Source of the DNA: Streptomyces liliifuscus
GTDB taxonomy: Bacteria; Actinomycetota; Actinomycetes; Streptomycetales; Streptomycetaceae
Direction of reading: 5' to 3'
Assembly (NCBI RefSeq): GCF_016598615.1
Contig: NZ_CP066831.1
Coordinates: forward strand, 682,001 to 746,000
DNA: 64,000 nt
Position 1 is the first letter of the stretch. Each line of letters opens with the position of its first letter. The translations under genes and the position numbers were made by a program. Below, in pieces: positions 26,089-34,797 of the stretch. The notes below the pieces were generated by a model that was not told the DNA's origin, made no database searches, and was given only the letters and a program-made list of their open reading frames with translations.

Positions 26089-26910
26089 TCAGTGGTGGTG
26101 ACCCTTGCGGCCGAGGGTCTCCACCTGGGTCGCGCCGGGGCGGGTCCACTGCGGCACGGGGCGGCTGGTAGGGCCCCAGGTGGCGTTGCCGTCGGCGTCC
26201 GAGCGCCAGTACCAGCAGGCCTGTTGGCCCACGGCCGGGTGCCCCTCGCGGACCTCGCCGATCACGGCCCTGCCCTCGGGGTTGTCCTCCCACGCCTCGC
26301 CGCGGCCGTGGGGCGTCATGTCGAGCAGGCCGAGCGACCCGTTGACCCGCTCGTTGCCACGGCCCGTCGTGGAGTAGGTGAGGAACACACGGTCGCCGTC
26401 GCGCAGGAAGCAGGCGATGTGCCCCATGTTCCCGCCGACCGGCGCCTCCACGCCCCGTACCGAGTACCAGGGCTGGGTGTAACCCATGAACTCGACGTAC
26501 GAGGCCACCTCGTCCCAGGGACCCGAGGTCAGGACGGCGAACGAGACACCCCGGGCGTTGAGGTAGACGGCGTCCTTCACGTGCCAGGCCGTGGTGGTGC
26601 AGCCCTCGCACTGCCCCTGGTGCGGCGCGCCGTCGTACCACATGTGCTGATAGACGACCAGCTCGTCGCGCCCCTGGAACAGGTCCAGGAACGGGACCGG
26701 GCCCTCGGCTCCGACGACCTCGACCGTCCCGTCGAGCTCCACCATCGGCAGCCGCCGCCGGGCCGCGGCGATCGCGTCGCCCTCACGGGTGTGCGCCTTC
26801 TCGCGGACCAGCAACGCGTCACGGGCGGCCTGCCAGGCGGCCGGGTCGACCACCGGTGGCTTGCCGGGGAGGTCGCCGCTCGCGTTGCCGGGCGTGAGCA
26901 TGGTCGTCAT
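26089..26910 (-). CDS. DUF899 family thioredoxin-like protein
   Basis: Encodes 273 aa from ATG 26910, preceded by GGAGG at 6-bp spacing. It has the DUF899 layout: N-terminal helix (DPAAWQAARDALLVREKAHT), the FLDLFQGRDELVVYQHMWYD strand-turn and a CXXC-bearing segment QCEGCTTTAW. A wide C-terminal domain ends in GRKGHHH. The family has a thioredoxin-like fold and is often annotated as dithiol-disulfide isomerase, without proven activity. It reads away from a TetR gene 130 bp upstream in the same orientation. Confidence 0.8.
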   Translation of the reverse strand: MTTMLTPGNASGDLPGKPPVVDPAAWQAARDALLVREKAHTREGDAIAAARRRLPMVELDGTVEVVGAEGPVPFLDLFQGRDELVVYQHMWYDGAPHQGQCEGCTTTAWHVKDAVYLNARGVSFAVLTSGPWDEVASYVEFMGYTQPWYSVRGVEAPVGGNMGHIACFLRDGDRVFLTYSTTGRGNERVNGSLGLLDMTPHGRGEAWEDNPEGRAVIGEVREGHPAVGQQACWYWRSDADGNATWGPTSRPVPQWTRPGATQVETLGRKGHHH

Positions 26911-27054
26911 GGTGTCCTCCGTGGTGTCTCGTGCAGGGCAGCGTCGTACGACGCCTACGACGCTCACGAGAACAGACTCTCGGCCCCGCCAAAAATCATC
27001 GCGGCAGGGACGCCCTCGGCCATCCGAGTACTCCGCCATCCACGACTGCCACGA

Positions 27055-27645
27055 TCAGTGCGGTTGGCGTAGGCCCGCGACGAGGAGCTCGACCAGCCGG
27101 CGTGCGTCGTAGCGGGTATCGCTGTCCGCGCCGATGCAGAGGTTTCCGATGCCGCGCATGAGCTGGTAGGCGTCGAGGTCGGCGCGGATCTCGCCGGAGG
27201 CGGCGGCAGCGTCGAGGAGCTGGGTGCACACCGGCAGGAGGCGGTCGAGGAAGTAGGCGTGCAGCGTTTCGAAACCGGCGTTGTCGGTCTGCAGCGCGGC
27301 CGCGAGTCCGTGCTTGGTGACCAGGAAGTCGACGAAGAGGTCGACCCACTGTGCGAGGGCGGCGTGAGGTGTCGGGCTGCTCGCCAGAAGAGCCGGGCCG
27401 GCCTCGGCGCAGGCGTCGACCTGGTGGCGATAGACGGCGATGACGAGATCCGCCCGAGTCGGGAAGTGGCGGTAGATCGTGCCGAGCCCGACGCCGGCCT
27501 TGGTCGCGATGTCCCGTACCGGCGCTTCCACACCCGACGTGACGAAGACGGCTGCGGCCGCGTCGAGCAAGGTCTCCTTGTTGCGCCGGGCGTCCTTCCG
27601 CTTGGACTGGGGCGCGCTCCCCGCGCCCTCGTCGCTGTCGTTCAC
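27055..27645 (-). CDS. TetR/AcrR family regulator of the divergent aldo-keto reductase
   Basis: Encodes 196 aa from GTG 27645 (GGAGGG upstream); an earlier in-frame start would put the operators inside the gene. The DNA-binding domain is at 20-70 (RNKETLLDAAAAVFVTSGVE, KAGVGLGTIYRHFPTRADLV). The ligand domain resembles the SbtR-like TetR C-terminus. Two 15-bp palindromes in the 152-bp gap to the aldo-keto reductase fit control of both genes by this protein. Confidence 0.88.
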   Translation of the reverse strand: MNDSDEGAGSAPQSKRKDARRNKETLLDAAAAVFVTSGVEAPVRDIATKAGVGLGTIYRHFPTRADLVIAVYRHQVDACAEAGPALLASSPTPHAALAQWVDLFVDFLVTKHGLAAALQTDNAGFETLHAYFLDRLLPVCTQLLDAAAASGEIRADLDAYQLMRGIGNLCIGADSDTRYDARRLVELLVAGLRQPH

Positions 27646-27676
27646 CGCGCCACCCTCCGCCGTCGACCTTGCCAAA

Positions 27677-27714
27677 CGGAACAGCGTTCCGTATCGTTCC
27701 GGAACGAGGTTCCG
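27677..27714. promoter_or_regulatory. Twin TetR operators CGGAAC-N3-GTTCCG
   Basis: Two perfect palindromes, CGGAAC-AGC-GTTCCG (27677-27691) and CGGAAC-GAG-GTTCCG (27700-27714), have centres 23 bp apart. The outer ends extend the symmetry (AAACGGAAC at 27674-27682, GTTCCGTTT at 27709-27717). A TATGAT -10-like box follows at 27721-27726 for the plus-strand gene, so bound repressor would block RNA polymerase. Confidence 0.75.
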
Positions 27715-27797
27715 TTTGCTTATGATGCCAGAGCCCGGGACCGGCAACCAAGCCATGCAGTGACACCACGCTTCACCCGCAACGGAGGAACACGGTC

Positions 27798-28817
27798 ATG
27801 CAGTACCGCACCTTGGGCCGCACCGGTGTACAGGTCAGCTCCCTCGCGCTCGGCGCGATGAACTTCGGCAGGATCGGGCGCACCACGCAGGACGAGGTCA
27901 CCGCTGTCGTGGACGCCGCCCTCGAAGGCGGGATCAACGTCATCGACACCGCTGACGCGTACAGCGCCGGCGAGTCCGAGGAGATGGTCGGCAAGGCCGT
28001 CGCAGGCCGCCGCGACGACATCGTGCTGGCCACGAAGGCGACCCTGCCGATGGGCGACGAGCGCAACCACCGGGGCAGCTCGCGCCGCTGGCTCGTCACC
28101 GAACTGGACAACAGCCTGCGCCGTCTCGGTGTCGATCACGTCGACCTCTACCAGATTCACCAGTGGGACCCCACCACCAGCGACGAGGAGACGCTGTCGG
28201 CCCTGACCGACCTGCAACGCGCGGGAAAGATCCGCTACTTCGGCTCCTCGAACTTCCCGGCATACCGCGTCGTGCAGGCGCAGTGGGCCGCCCGCGAGCA
28301 CCGTCTGAGCCGCTACGTCACCGAACAGCCCAGCTACTCGATCCTGCAGCGCGGGATCGAGTCCCACGTCCTGCCCGTGACCGAGGAGTACGGGCTCGGG
28401 GTGCTGGTGTGGAGCCCGTTGGCCTCGGGCTGGTTGTCGGGTGCGGTCCGCGAGGGCCGGCACATCACCACCAGCCGCTCGACGTTCATGCCGCAGCGCT
28501 TCGACACGGCGATCCCCTCCAACCGGGCCAGGCTCGACGCCGTCGAGCGGCTGGCCGAAGTCGCCGACGAGGCCGGCCTGACCATGATCCAGCTCGCGCT
28601 CGGATTCGTGACCGCGCACCCCGCCGTGACCAGCGCGCTCATCGGTCCCCGCACACTGGACCACCTGCACTCGCAGCTCGCCGCGGCCGACACCGTGCTC
28701 TCCGCCGACGTACTGGACGCCATCGACTCCATCGTCGCGCCCGGTGTCGACCTGGCCGCGCACGAGAAGAACGACACTCCGCCGGCGCTGCTCGACCCGG
28801 CACTGCGACGCCGCTGA
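27798..28817 (+). CDS. Aldo/keto reductase
   Basis: Encodes 339 aa, the normal size for the AKR superfamily. The catalytic tetrad is visible as Asp50, Tyr55 (DTADAYSAGESEE), Lys80 (ATKATL) and His121 (QIHQWD). The C-terminal NADPH-binding part is ALIGPRTLDHL. It would reduce an aldehyde or ketone with NADPH in the cytoplasm. Control by the divergent TetR through twin operators suggests induction by an electrophile or small-molecule ligand. Confidence 0.92.
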   Translation: MQYRTLGRTGVQVSSLALGAMNFGRIGRTTQDEVTAVVDAALEGGINVIDTADAYSAGESEEMVGKAVAGRRDDIVLATKATLPMGDERNHRGSSRRWLVTELDNSLRRLGVDHVDLYQIHQWDPTTSDEETLSALTDLQRAGKIRYFGSSNFPAYRVVQAQWAAREHRLSRYVTEQPSYSILQRGIESHVLPVTEEYGLGVLVWSPLASGWLSGAVREGRHITTSRSTFMPQRFDTAIPSNRARLDAVERLAEVADEAGLTMIQLALGFVTAHPAVTSALIGPRTLDHLHSQLAAADTVLSADVLDAIDSIVAPGVDLAAHEKNDTPPALLDPALRRR

Positions 28818-28828
28818 CGGCTTGGCGC

Positions 28829-28859
28829 GGACACGTGGTCCACATCCACATCCACGTCC
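28829..28859. terminator. Hairpin between the convergent AKR and MerR genes
   Basis: GGACACGTGG (28829-28838) pairs with CCACGTCC (28852-28859) with one bulged base across a 13-nt loop. It lies 11 bp after the AKR stop and between convergent genes, where a bidirectional terminator is expected. No T-tract. Confidence 0.4.
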
Positions 28860-28916
28860 GGTACTCGCTCCGGCTCGCCGATACGCACGGTCTCGTGGGC
28901 CGGGTCCTCCGAAGCC

Positions 28917-29645
28917 TCATCCGCGCTCGCGGAGGTACGCCTCCATCTCGGCGGCCCCGGTCAGCATCGCCCGTCCGCGGGCCGATACCCGGCCTCGCCA
29001 GTCGGCCAGTGCGGCCTCCAGCGGCTCCAGCCCGCCGGCCGACCGTACCTGGGCGATCAGCGGGGCGATCTGCTCCAACAGGTAGCCACCCCGCCTGAGT
29101 TGGTGGGACAACCGGGCGTCCCGTACGTCGGACTCGTCGTAGACGCGATACCCCGTCAGCGGATCGCGGCGGGGGCTCACCAGCCCCGCACGCTCCCATT
29201 TGCGCAGCGTCGCGGGCCGGATCCCGAGCTCTTCCGCCAGCGGTCCGATGAACCTGTCGGCGAGCCCGGAAGCCGAATGGGGCTCGGGCGTGGCGGGCTC
29301 CAGGTCACGGAGGGCGCTCTCCACGGCCTGAAGGGTCCGTCGGTCGTCGAGAAGTTGGGTGTGACTCTCGTCGATGAGACGGAACGCCTCATCGACCGCG
29401 CCCTGGTTCACGGCCCGCATGATCGACGTCGCCGTCTGGTGGCCGTGGCCGGGCACCAGGGCAAGAAACGCGCGCAGCGCACCCGCGTGCAGCGAGGTGT
29501 AGGTGCGGTAGCCGTGAGGGGTGCGACCGGCGGCCGGAAGGATGCCGGCCTCCTCGTAGTTCCTGATCGCCTGCGTGGACAGGCCGTGCCCGCGCGCCAG
29601 GTCAACCGGCCTGAGCCGTTCGCCGTTTTTAAGGTTTCGCCCCAT
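28917..29645 (-). CDS. MerR family regulator with two MerR-type helix-turn-helices
   Basis: Encodes 242 aa from ATG 29645. Residues 11-50 form a MerR head (RPVDLARGHGLSTQAIRNYE, GYRTY). A second head appears near residues 133-172 (IGPLAEELGIRPATLRKWER and GYRVYDESDV). The two units are separated by a helical linker (DEAFRLIDESHTQLLDDRRT). One family I recall with this fold is the TioE-type antibiotic regulators. It diverges from the erythromycin-esterase-like gene over only 58 bp and very probably regulates it. Confidence 0.85.
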   Translation of the reverse strand: MGRNLKNGERLRPVDLARGHGLSTQAIRNYEEAGILPAAGRTPHGYRTYTSLHAGALRAFLALVPGHGHQTATSIMRAVNQGAVDEAFRLIDESHTQLLDDRRTLQAVESALRDLEPATPEPHSASGLADRFIGPLAEELGIRPATLRKWERAGLVSPRRDPLTGYRVYDESDVRDARLSHQLRRGGYLLEQIAPLIAQVRSAGGLEPLEAALADWRGRVSARGRAMLTGAAEMEAYLRERG

Positions 29646-29682
29646 GGCCCCGCCGATATCGCGCGAAAGTTTCAACCGGAGG

Positions 29683-29700
29683 TTCAACGATACCGTTGAA
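29683..29700. promoter_or_regulatory. MerR operator TTCAACG-ATAC-CGTTGAA
   Basis: A perfect 7-bp-arm palindrome 3 bp before the ATG at 29704. A third half-site TTTCAACC occurs at 29670-29677. The whole MerR/esterase control region is only 58 bp, so this element must overlap the promoters of one or both genes. Confidence 0.6.
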
Positions 29701-29703
29701 GGC

Positions 29704-30903
29704 ATGGCTACTGACATCAAGGACGCCGTCCATGCCGTTGACGCTGCCGCTGTCATGAGGCTGCTTCCGGCCCGGCCTCGACTGCTCGCTCTGGGCGAGC
29801 CAACCCACGGCGAGGACACTCTCCTCGACCTGCGCAACGAACTCTTCAGGCAGCTTGTCGAGCAGGAGGGCTACCGGACGATCGCGATCGAGAGCGACTG
29901 CCTGATGGGCCTGGCCGTGGACGACTACGTCACCTCCGGCACAGGCACTCTCGACGAGGTCATGGAGCACGGATTCAGTCACGGCTGGGGCGCCTCCGCG
30001 GCCAACCGCGAGCTCGTACGTTGGATGCGCGCCTACAACGAGGACAGGCCCGCGTCCGACCGGCTCCGCTTCGCCGGTTTCGACGGCCCGTTGGAGATCA
30101 CCGCCGCCGCGAGCCCCCGCCAGGCTCTCACCGCGCTCCACGGTTACCTCTCGCGGGTGGACACGGACCTGCTCCCCTGCACCGCGGAAACACTCGACCA
30201 CCTGCTCGGCGCCGACGACCGGTGGACCGATCCCGCCGCGATGATGGACCCGTCCCAGTCCGTGGGGCAGTCGGCCGACGCCGGTCGGCTGCGGCTGCTC
30301 GCCGACGATCTGGTGGCGCTGCTGGACGCGCAGACGCCCCACCTGATCACGACGACCTCGCGGGCCGACCTGGACCGGGCACGCCTGTACGGGCGCACCG
30401 CGACCGGCCTGCTGCGCTACCACCACTGGATGGCCGACACCTCACCAGCCCGCATGACACGACTGTGCGCGCTGCGGGACCTGATGATGTCCCACAACCT
30501 CCTCGCCCTCACCGATCGGGGACCGACACTCGTCCACGCCCAGAGCTCCCATCTCCAGCGACAGAAGAGCTCGATGCGGATGTGGCAGGGACGGGTGGAG
30601 TGGTGGAGCGCCGGCGCCCTGGTGAGCACCCGACTCGGCAAGGAGTACGCCTTCGTGGCCACGGCCCTCGGCACGATCCACCACCAGGGAGTGGACGCTC
30701 CACCGCCGGACACCGTCGAAGGCCTCCTGTACGAACTCCCGGACGACCGCTACGTCGTGGACGCCCGGGAGCTGACCACCGCCCTCGGCGGCACACTGCC
30801 CGCACTCCGCGTCTCCCCCTGGTTCGGCTACGCCCCGTTCGACCCGACCCACCTGGGGGACAGCGACGGCATCGTGTTCGTCAAGGATGTCCCGCAGAGC
30901 TGA
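29704..30903 (+). CDS. Erythromycin esterase family protein
   Basis: Encodes 399 aa. The family core is recognisable: LALGEPTHGEDTLLDLRNEL (active-site Glu/His region, residues 23-42), TIAIESDCLMG, a central HAQSSHLQRQ segment and a C-terminal WFGYAPFDP. EreA/EreB-like enzymes open macrolide lactones, but many actinobacterial relatives act on unknown esters. Ala-rich helices between the motifs fit the family. The divergent double-MerR gene and shared palindrome suggest drug- or metabolite-inducible expression. Confidence 0.85.
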   Translation: MATDIKDAVHAVDAAAVMRLLPARPRLLALGEPTHGEDTLLDLRNELFRQLVEQEGYRTIAIESDCLMGLAVDDYVTSGTGTLDEVMEHGFSHGWGASAANRELVRWMRAYNEDRPASDRLRFAGFDGPLEITAAASPRQALTALHGYLSRVDTDLLPCTAETLDHLLGADDRWTDPAAMMDPSQSVGQSADAGRLRLLADDLVALLDAQTPHLITTTSRADLDRARLYGRTATGLLRYHHWMADTSPARMTRLCALRDLMMSHNLLALTDRGPTLVHAQSSHLQRQKSSMRMWQGRVEWWSAGALVSTRLGKEYAFVATALGTIHHQGVDAPPPDTVEGLLYELPDDRYVVDARELTTALGGTLPALRVSPWFGYAPFDPTHLGDSDGIVFVKDVPQS

Positions 30904-30960
30904 CGCCACCATGAGCAGTTCGGCCCGTCGGGGTTCTGGTGATGCCTCTCCCGTCCACGT

Positions 30961-32385
30961 CTAGAGGGAGAACCGCTCCTTGCCGAGCAGCGGGCGTACC
31001 CGTGTGTGGAAACCGGCTGTGCGGAACGGCGTTTGGAGCAGGCCCGGGCGCAGGTGCTGCGCGATGGCCGCGGTGATCATGCCCTGGTCGAGGGCGAGGA
31101 CGAAGTCGCTCACGCGGCCGGTGGTGACGTCGACCGAGTCGCGGAAGCCGTAGCGGTCGTCGTAGGCGCCGAAGGCACGGTCGAGGGCGCGGAGGTTGGA
31201 GAGTGCCTCGGCCCGGGCCTGGGGCAGCGCGAGGAAGGAGGCGTGCGGGGTGACGACACCCAGGGAGTTGTAGCCCTCCTCCTGCATGCCTATCCCGTCG
31301 ACCCCGTACTCGCGATAGCCACCGGCGGGAATGGACGCCGGGGAGAAGCCCCAGTAGCCGTACTCCTCCTCGATCAGGCCGTGTTCGATCTGGCTGCGGA
31401 CGTAACGTCGGTGGGTGGTGCCCCAGGAGCGGGGGGACCACTCCGATTCGGGCACGAACAGCGGGACCATCAACGCCTCGAACATGGAGCCGCCCCAGGT
31501 GGGGACGAGCTTCCGCCCCCGGTAGGTGTAGTGGCCCTCCCAGACGCGTACGCCGTCGATCTCGACGTACTCGCCCTGCGGTTCCTGCTCCTGGCCCGCT
31601 CCCGGAAGCAGCGTGCGCATCATGTGCCAGTAGTGGTCGGTCGGCAGTGAACCGTCGGCGATACCGAGGTAACTGGCCATACGGGGTTCGGTGTTGAGGG
31701 CGCCGTAGTGGTGGCCCGTGGGTTCGCCCTTGCCCGGCTTGTCCGGCCAGAAGCCGCCGCGCAGTTGTCCGGGACCGGCGACCGGGTCGGCCGGATCGAA
31801 GGGGGTGTAGTAGTACGACCAGTCGGCGTCGGCGAGGAGGGCGGCGATACGGGGACGCAGGCCGGGGTGGGCGTGCGCGGCGATACGCAGACCGGTCACC
31901 AGCCACGCGTTGTCGACGCTGGACAGGAACGGACGCACGGGGTCGCCGGTCTCCGGCCAGGTCGTCAGCAGTGAACCGTCGTGCGCGTCGTACCAGTTGA
32001 ACCAGAAGCCGTGGGCGCGTTCCAGGCGTTCCACGGCGGCGACCGTGCGGGCCAGCCGACTGCGCATGGTGGCCGCGGATATGACGCCGAGTCCGGCGGC
32101 CGCGACGGTGGACCACAAACCGCAGCCGATGTTGGTGGGCGAGGTCTGCGCGGACGGCACCGGTGTGCCGCTCCCGCTGACGTCGATCTTGTCGGCGGCC
32201 AGGCCGAGTTCGGTCGTCATGGCCTCCATCGAGCGATGGGTCGCGACGAACCAGTCGCGCAACAGACGGCTCTCCGCGTCGGTTCGAACGGCTGGGGTGG
32301 CGTTGGCCGCGGTGGCGGTGAGGGACGTGGCGCAGGTGGCCGCGGCAGTGGTTGCGGCGGCGGTGAGGAAGCTACGACGGTTCAT
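30961..32385 (-). CDS. Tat-exported glucoamylase-like (Glycoamylase domain) hydrolase
   Basis: Encodes 474 aa from ATG 32385. A twin-arginine signal is present (MNRRSFLTAAATTAAATCAT, cleavage near residue 32). The body is an (alpha/alpha)6-type catalytic domain with SMFEALMVPLFVPES, WGFSPASIP, YREYGVDGIG and VVTPHASFLAL, the pattern of the Pfam Glycoamylase family and GH144-like beta-glucanases. It is the last gene of the LacI-controlled sugar cluster, 203 bp after the GH1 gene. It probably releases short beta-glucosides outside the cell for the ABC importer. Exact linkage specificity is not predictable. Confidence 0.8.
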   Translation of the reverse strand: MNRRSFLTAAATTAAATCATSLTATAANATPAVRTDAESRLLRDWFVATHRSMEAMTTELGLAADKIDVSGSGTPVPSAQTSPTNIGCGLWSTVAAAGLGVISAATMRSRLARTVAAVERLERAHGFWFNWYDAHDGSLLTTWPETGDPVRPFLSSVDNAWLVTGLRIAAHAHPGLRPRIAALLADADWSYYYTPFDPADPVAGPGQLRGGFWPDKPGKGEPTGHHYGALNTEPRMASYLGIADGSLPTDHYWHMMRTLLPGAGQEQEPQGEYVEIDGVRVWEGHYTYRGRKLVPTWGGSMFEALMVPLFVPESEWSPRSWGTTHRRYVRSQIEHGLIEEEYGYWGFSPASIPAGGYREYGVDGIGMQEEGYNSLGVVTPHASFLALPQARAEALSNLRALDRAFGAYDDRYGFRDSVDVTTGRVSDFVLALDQGMITAAIAQHLRPGLLQTPFRTAGFHTRVRPLLGKERFSL

Positions 32386-32588
32386 GCGGCTCTGGCTCCT
32401 GTGCTGTGGGAGGGCAGGCAGGCGGAAGGGTGCGTGTCTGTGGTGCGGCGATGCGGTGATGCGGTGATGCCGGATCGTGCGGGTGCTGCCGAGGCGGGGC
32501 TCGGTACTGCCGGTTGTGATGTGTGAGGAGTGCCGGGAGCCGGCCGGTGTCAGGGGCCGGCCGACTCCCGGGTTCTGGGGGGGGACCG

Positions 32589-33791
32589 TCAGGACTCGGT
32601 GCGCGGCAGGGCGCGGTCGCGGCCCAGGCTGCCGAGCCAGACGGCGGATGGCTTCGGGGTGCGCTCGAAGGTGGTCGGGTCCACGGCGATCAGTCCGAAG
32701 GTCGGCTTGAAGGAGCCCCATTCGTAGTTGTCCAGGGCGCTCCACGCAAGGTAGCCCTGGACGTTCAGGCCGTCCTCGACGGCGGCGGCGACCGCGCCGA
32801 GGGCGCCGGTGTAGTAGTCGACGCGGCGGCTGTCGTCCGCGGTGGCGATGCCGTTCTCGGTGACGATCAGGGGTGTGCCGTCGCCGATGACCTCTGCGGT
32901 GTGCCGCAGGGCGTGGCCGACGGCGGTCGGGTAGTACTCCCACTGCGTGAGGGTGCGTTCGACGTCGTCGGGTGCCGGGACGGGACCTTCGGAGGCGATC
33001 TTGGTGCGGGTGTAGGACTGCACGCCGATCCAGTCGTCGCCACGGGCGGCCTCGATGAAGACGTCCTCGCGGGGGTGGCGGTAGTCGGCGGTGACCTGCT
33101 CGGCGCCGGGCAGCGCCTGGTAGACCTGGTTGGCGATGGTCCAGCCGACCTGGATGTCGGGGTGACCGGCGCGGATGACCTTGACGGCCGTGTGGTGCGC
33201 CGCGATGACCGCGCGGGTGGTCTCCTCGTCCGGGGTGGGCAGGCCGGCGGGTGGGAAGCCCTGATTCCCGGCCTTCGCGAGGCCTGCCATGACGGCGATC
33301 ATGTTCGGCTCGTTGATGGTGCACACGTGCCGGACGCCGTCGGCGATGACGGGCGCGCACTCCTCGACGTAACGGGCGAAGAGATCGACGGCGCCGTCGG
33401 CGGTCCAGCCGCCGAAGTCCTCGAACCACTGCGGGACGGTGAAGTGGTGCAGGGTCACCATGGGGCGCAGACCGCGGGCGAGGGCGCCCTCGACCATACG
33501 GCGGTAGTGGGCGATCTCGGCGCGGGAGAAGATGCCGCGGACCGGCTCGATGCGCGCCCACTCGATGCTGAACCGGTAGTCGGTGAAGCCCAGTTCGGCG
33601 AGCAGGTCCATGTCCTGCTCCCAGCGGTGATAGCTGTCGCAGGCGTCCAGGCTGGGTTCGGCGATCCCGGCCGCGGGGTCGTGCTCCTTGCGCCACCAGT
33701 CGCTGTTGACGTTGTTGCCCTCGATCTGGTGGGCGGCGGTGGAGGCGCCCCACAGGAAGCCGTCGGGGAAGCGGGTGGTGGTGTGCGTCAT
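32589..33791 (-). CDS. GH1 family beta-glucosidase
   Basis: Encodes 400 aa from ATG 33791. The GH1 acid/base is Glu161 (TINEPN) and the nucleophile Glu312 (VTENG). The opening FPDGFLWGASTAAHQIEGN and the WSALDNYEWG C-terminal motif are diagnostic. No signal peptide, so it acts on imported sugar in the cytoplasm. It lies 136 bp downstream of the second permease gene in the same orientation. Its length is slightly under the usual 440-480 aa for GH1, with a compact region around residues 250-290. Confidence 0.92.
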   Translation of the reverse strand: MTHTTTRFPDGFLWGASTAAHQIEGNNVNSDWWRKEHDPAAGIAEPSLDACDSYHRWEQDMDLLAELGFTDYRFSIEWARIEPVRGIFSRAEIAHYRRMVEGALARGLRPMVTLHHFTVPQWFEDFGGWTADGAVDLFARYVEECAPVIADGVRHVCTINEPNMIAVMAGLAKAGNQGFPPAGLPTPDEETTRAVIAAHHTAVKVIRAGHPDIQVGWTIANQVYQALPGAEQVTADYRHPREDVFIEAARGDDWIGVQSYTRTKIASEGPVPAPDDVERTLTQWEYYPTAVGHALRHTAEVIGDGTPLIVTENGIATADDSRRVDYYTGALGAVAAAVEDGLNVQGYLAWSALDNYEWGSFKPTFGLIAVDPTTFERTPKPSAVWLGSLGRDRALPRTES

Positions 33792-33927
33792 CGTCCGTTT
33801 CTGTCTTTCTGGTGTGGGGGCGGTGGCATGGCGACCGGCCCGGGGGTCGCGGCGAAGCGACCGGCGGGTCACGAGAGGCCGGGAGAAGCGGGTGCGGGAA
33901 GGCCGTGGGAAGAGGCGCCCGGTGGGG

Positions 33928-34797
33928 CTACTTCAGGCCCGCGGTGGCGATGCCCTGCGTGAAGTGCCGTTGCAGGACGATGAAGACGGCCAGGACCGGG
34001 AGTACGACGAGGAGTGAGCCGGCCATGAGCATGCCGTTGCCGCCGCCGACCGTGCGGTTGGGATCGTTGGCGAAGGTCGCCAACGCCACCGGCAGGGTGT
34101 ACTTGTCCGGGTCGTTGGTGGCGATCAGCGGCCAGATGAAGTTGTTCCAGGAGCCGAGGAAAGTGAAGATCGTCAGGGTCGCGAGTGCGGGCTTGACCAG
34201 CGGGATCACGATCCGCCAGAAGATGTACCACTCCCCCGCTCCGTCGAGGCGGGCCGCCTCCAGCAGTTCGTCGGGCACGGAGAGCATGAACTGCCGCATC
34301 AGGAACACCCCGAACGCACCGGCCGCGAAGGGCAGCACGAGTCCGGCGTACGTGTCGATCAGGCCGAGGCCGTTCATCAGCACGTACAGCGGCAGGATCA
34401 TCAGATTGCCGGGGACCATCAGGGCGGCGAGCACGACCGCGAAGACCTTGGAGCGCCCGGTGAAGTCGAGCTTGGCCAGGGCGTAGCCGAGCATGGAGCA
34501 GAACAGCAGGTTGCTGACGGTCACCAGGACGGCCACGATCAGCGAGTTGAGGAAGTACTGCGGCATGTCGAGCTGGTCGAGCAGGGCCGTGAAGTTGTCC
34601 AGCGTCCACCGCGAGGGGATCCACACGGGCGGGCTCGCCGTGAGGTCCTGCTTCGTCTTGAACGCGGACAGTGCCATCCACAGGAACGGGGCGGCCATCA
34701 CCAGCAGTGCGACCGAGGCGATCGTGTAGAGCAGCGGGGTGCGCACCCCTCCGGTGCGGCGGCGGGGCCGGGCCTTGGTTGCGGTGTCGGCGGTCAT
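33928..34797 (-). CDS. ABC sugar transporter permease, MalG-like (CUT1)
   Basis: Encodes 289 aa with six predicted membrane helices. The EAA loop reads EAARLDGAGEWYIFWRIVIP and would contact the ATPase. The start overlaps the stop of the upstream permease (ATGA), so the two are translationally coupled. As in many streptomycete CUT1 systems, no ATPase gene is in the cluster. A shared MsiK-type ATPase encoded elsewhere is expected from knowledge of such systems. Confidence 0.92.
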   Translation of the reverse strand: MTADTATKARPRRRTGGVRTPLLYTIASVALLVMAAPFLWMALSAFKTKQDLTASPPVWIPSRWTLDNFTALLDQLDMPQYFLNSLIVAVLVTVSNLLFCSMLGYALAKLDFTGRSKVFAVVLAALMVPGNLMILPLYVLMNGLGLIDTYAGLVLPFAAGAFGVFLMRQFMLSVPDELLEAARLDGAGEWYIFWRIVIPLVKPALATLTIFTFLGSWNNFIWPLIATNDPDKYTLPVALATFANDPNRTVGGGNGMLMAGSLLVVLPVLAVFIVLQRHFTQGIATAGLK

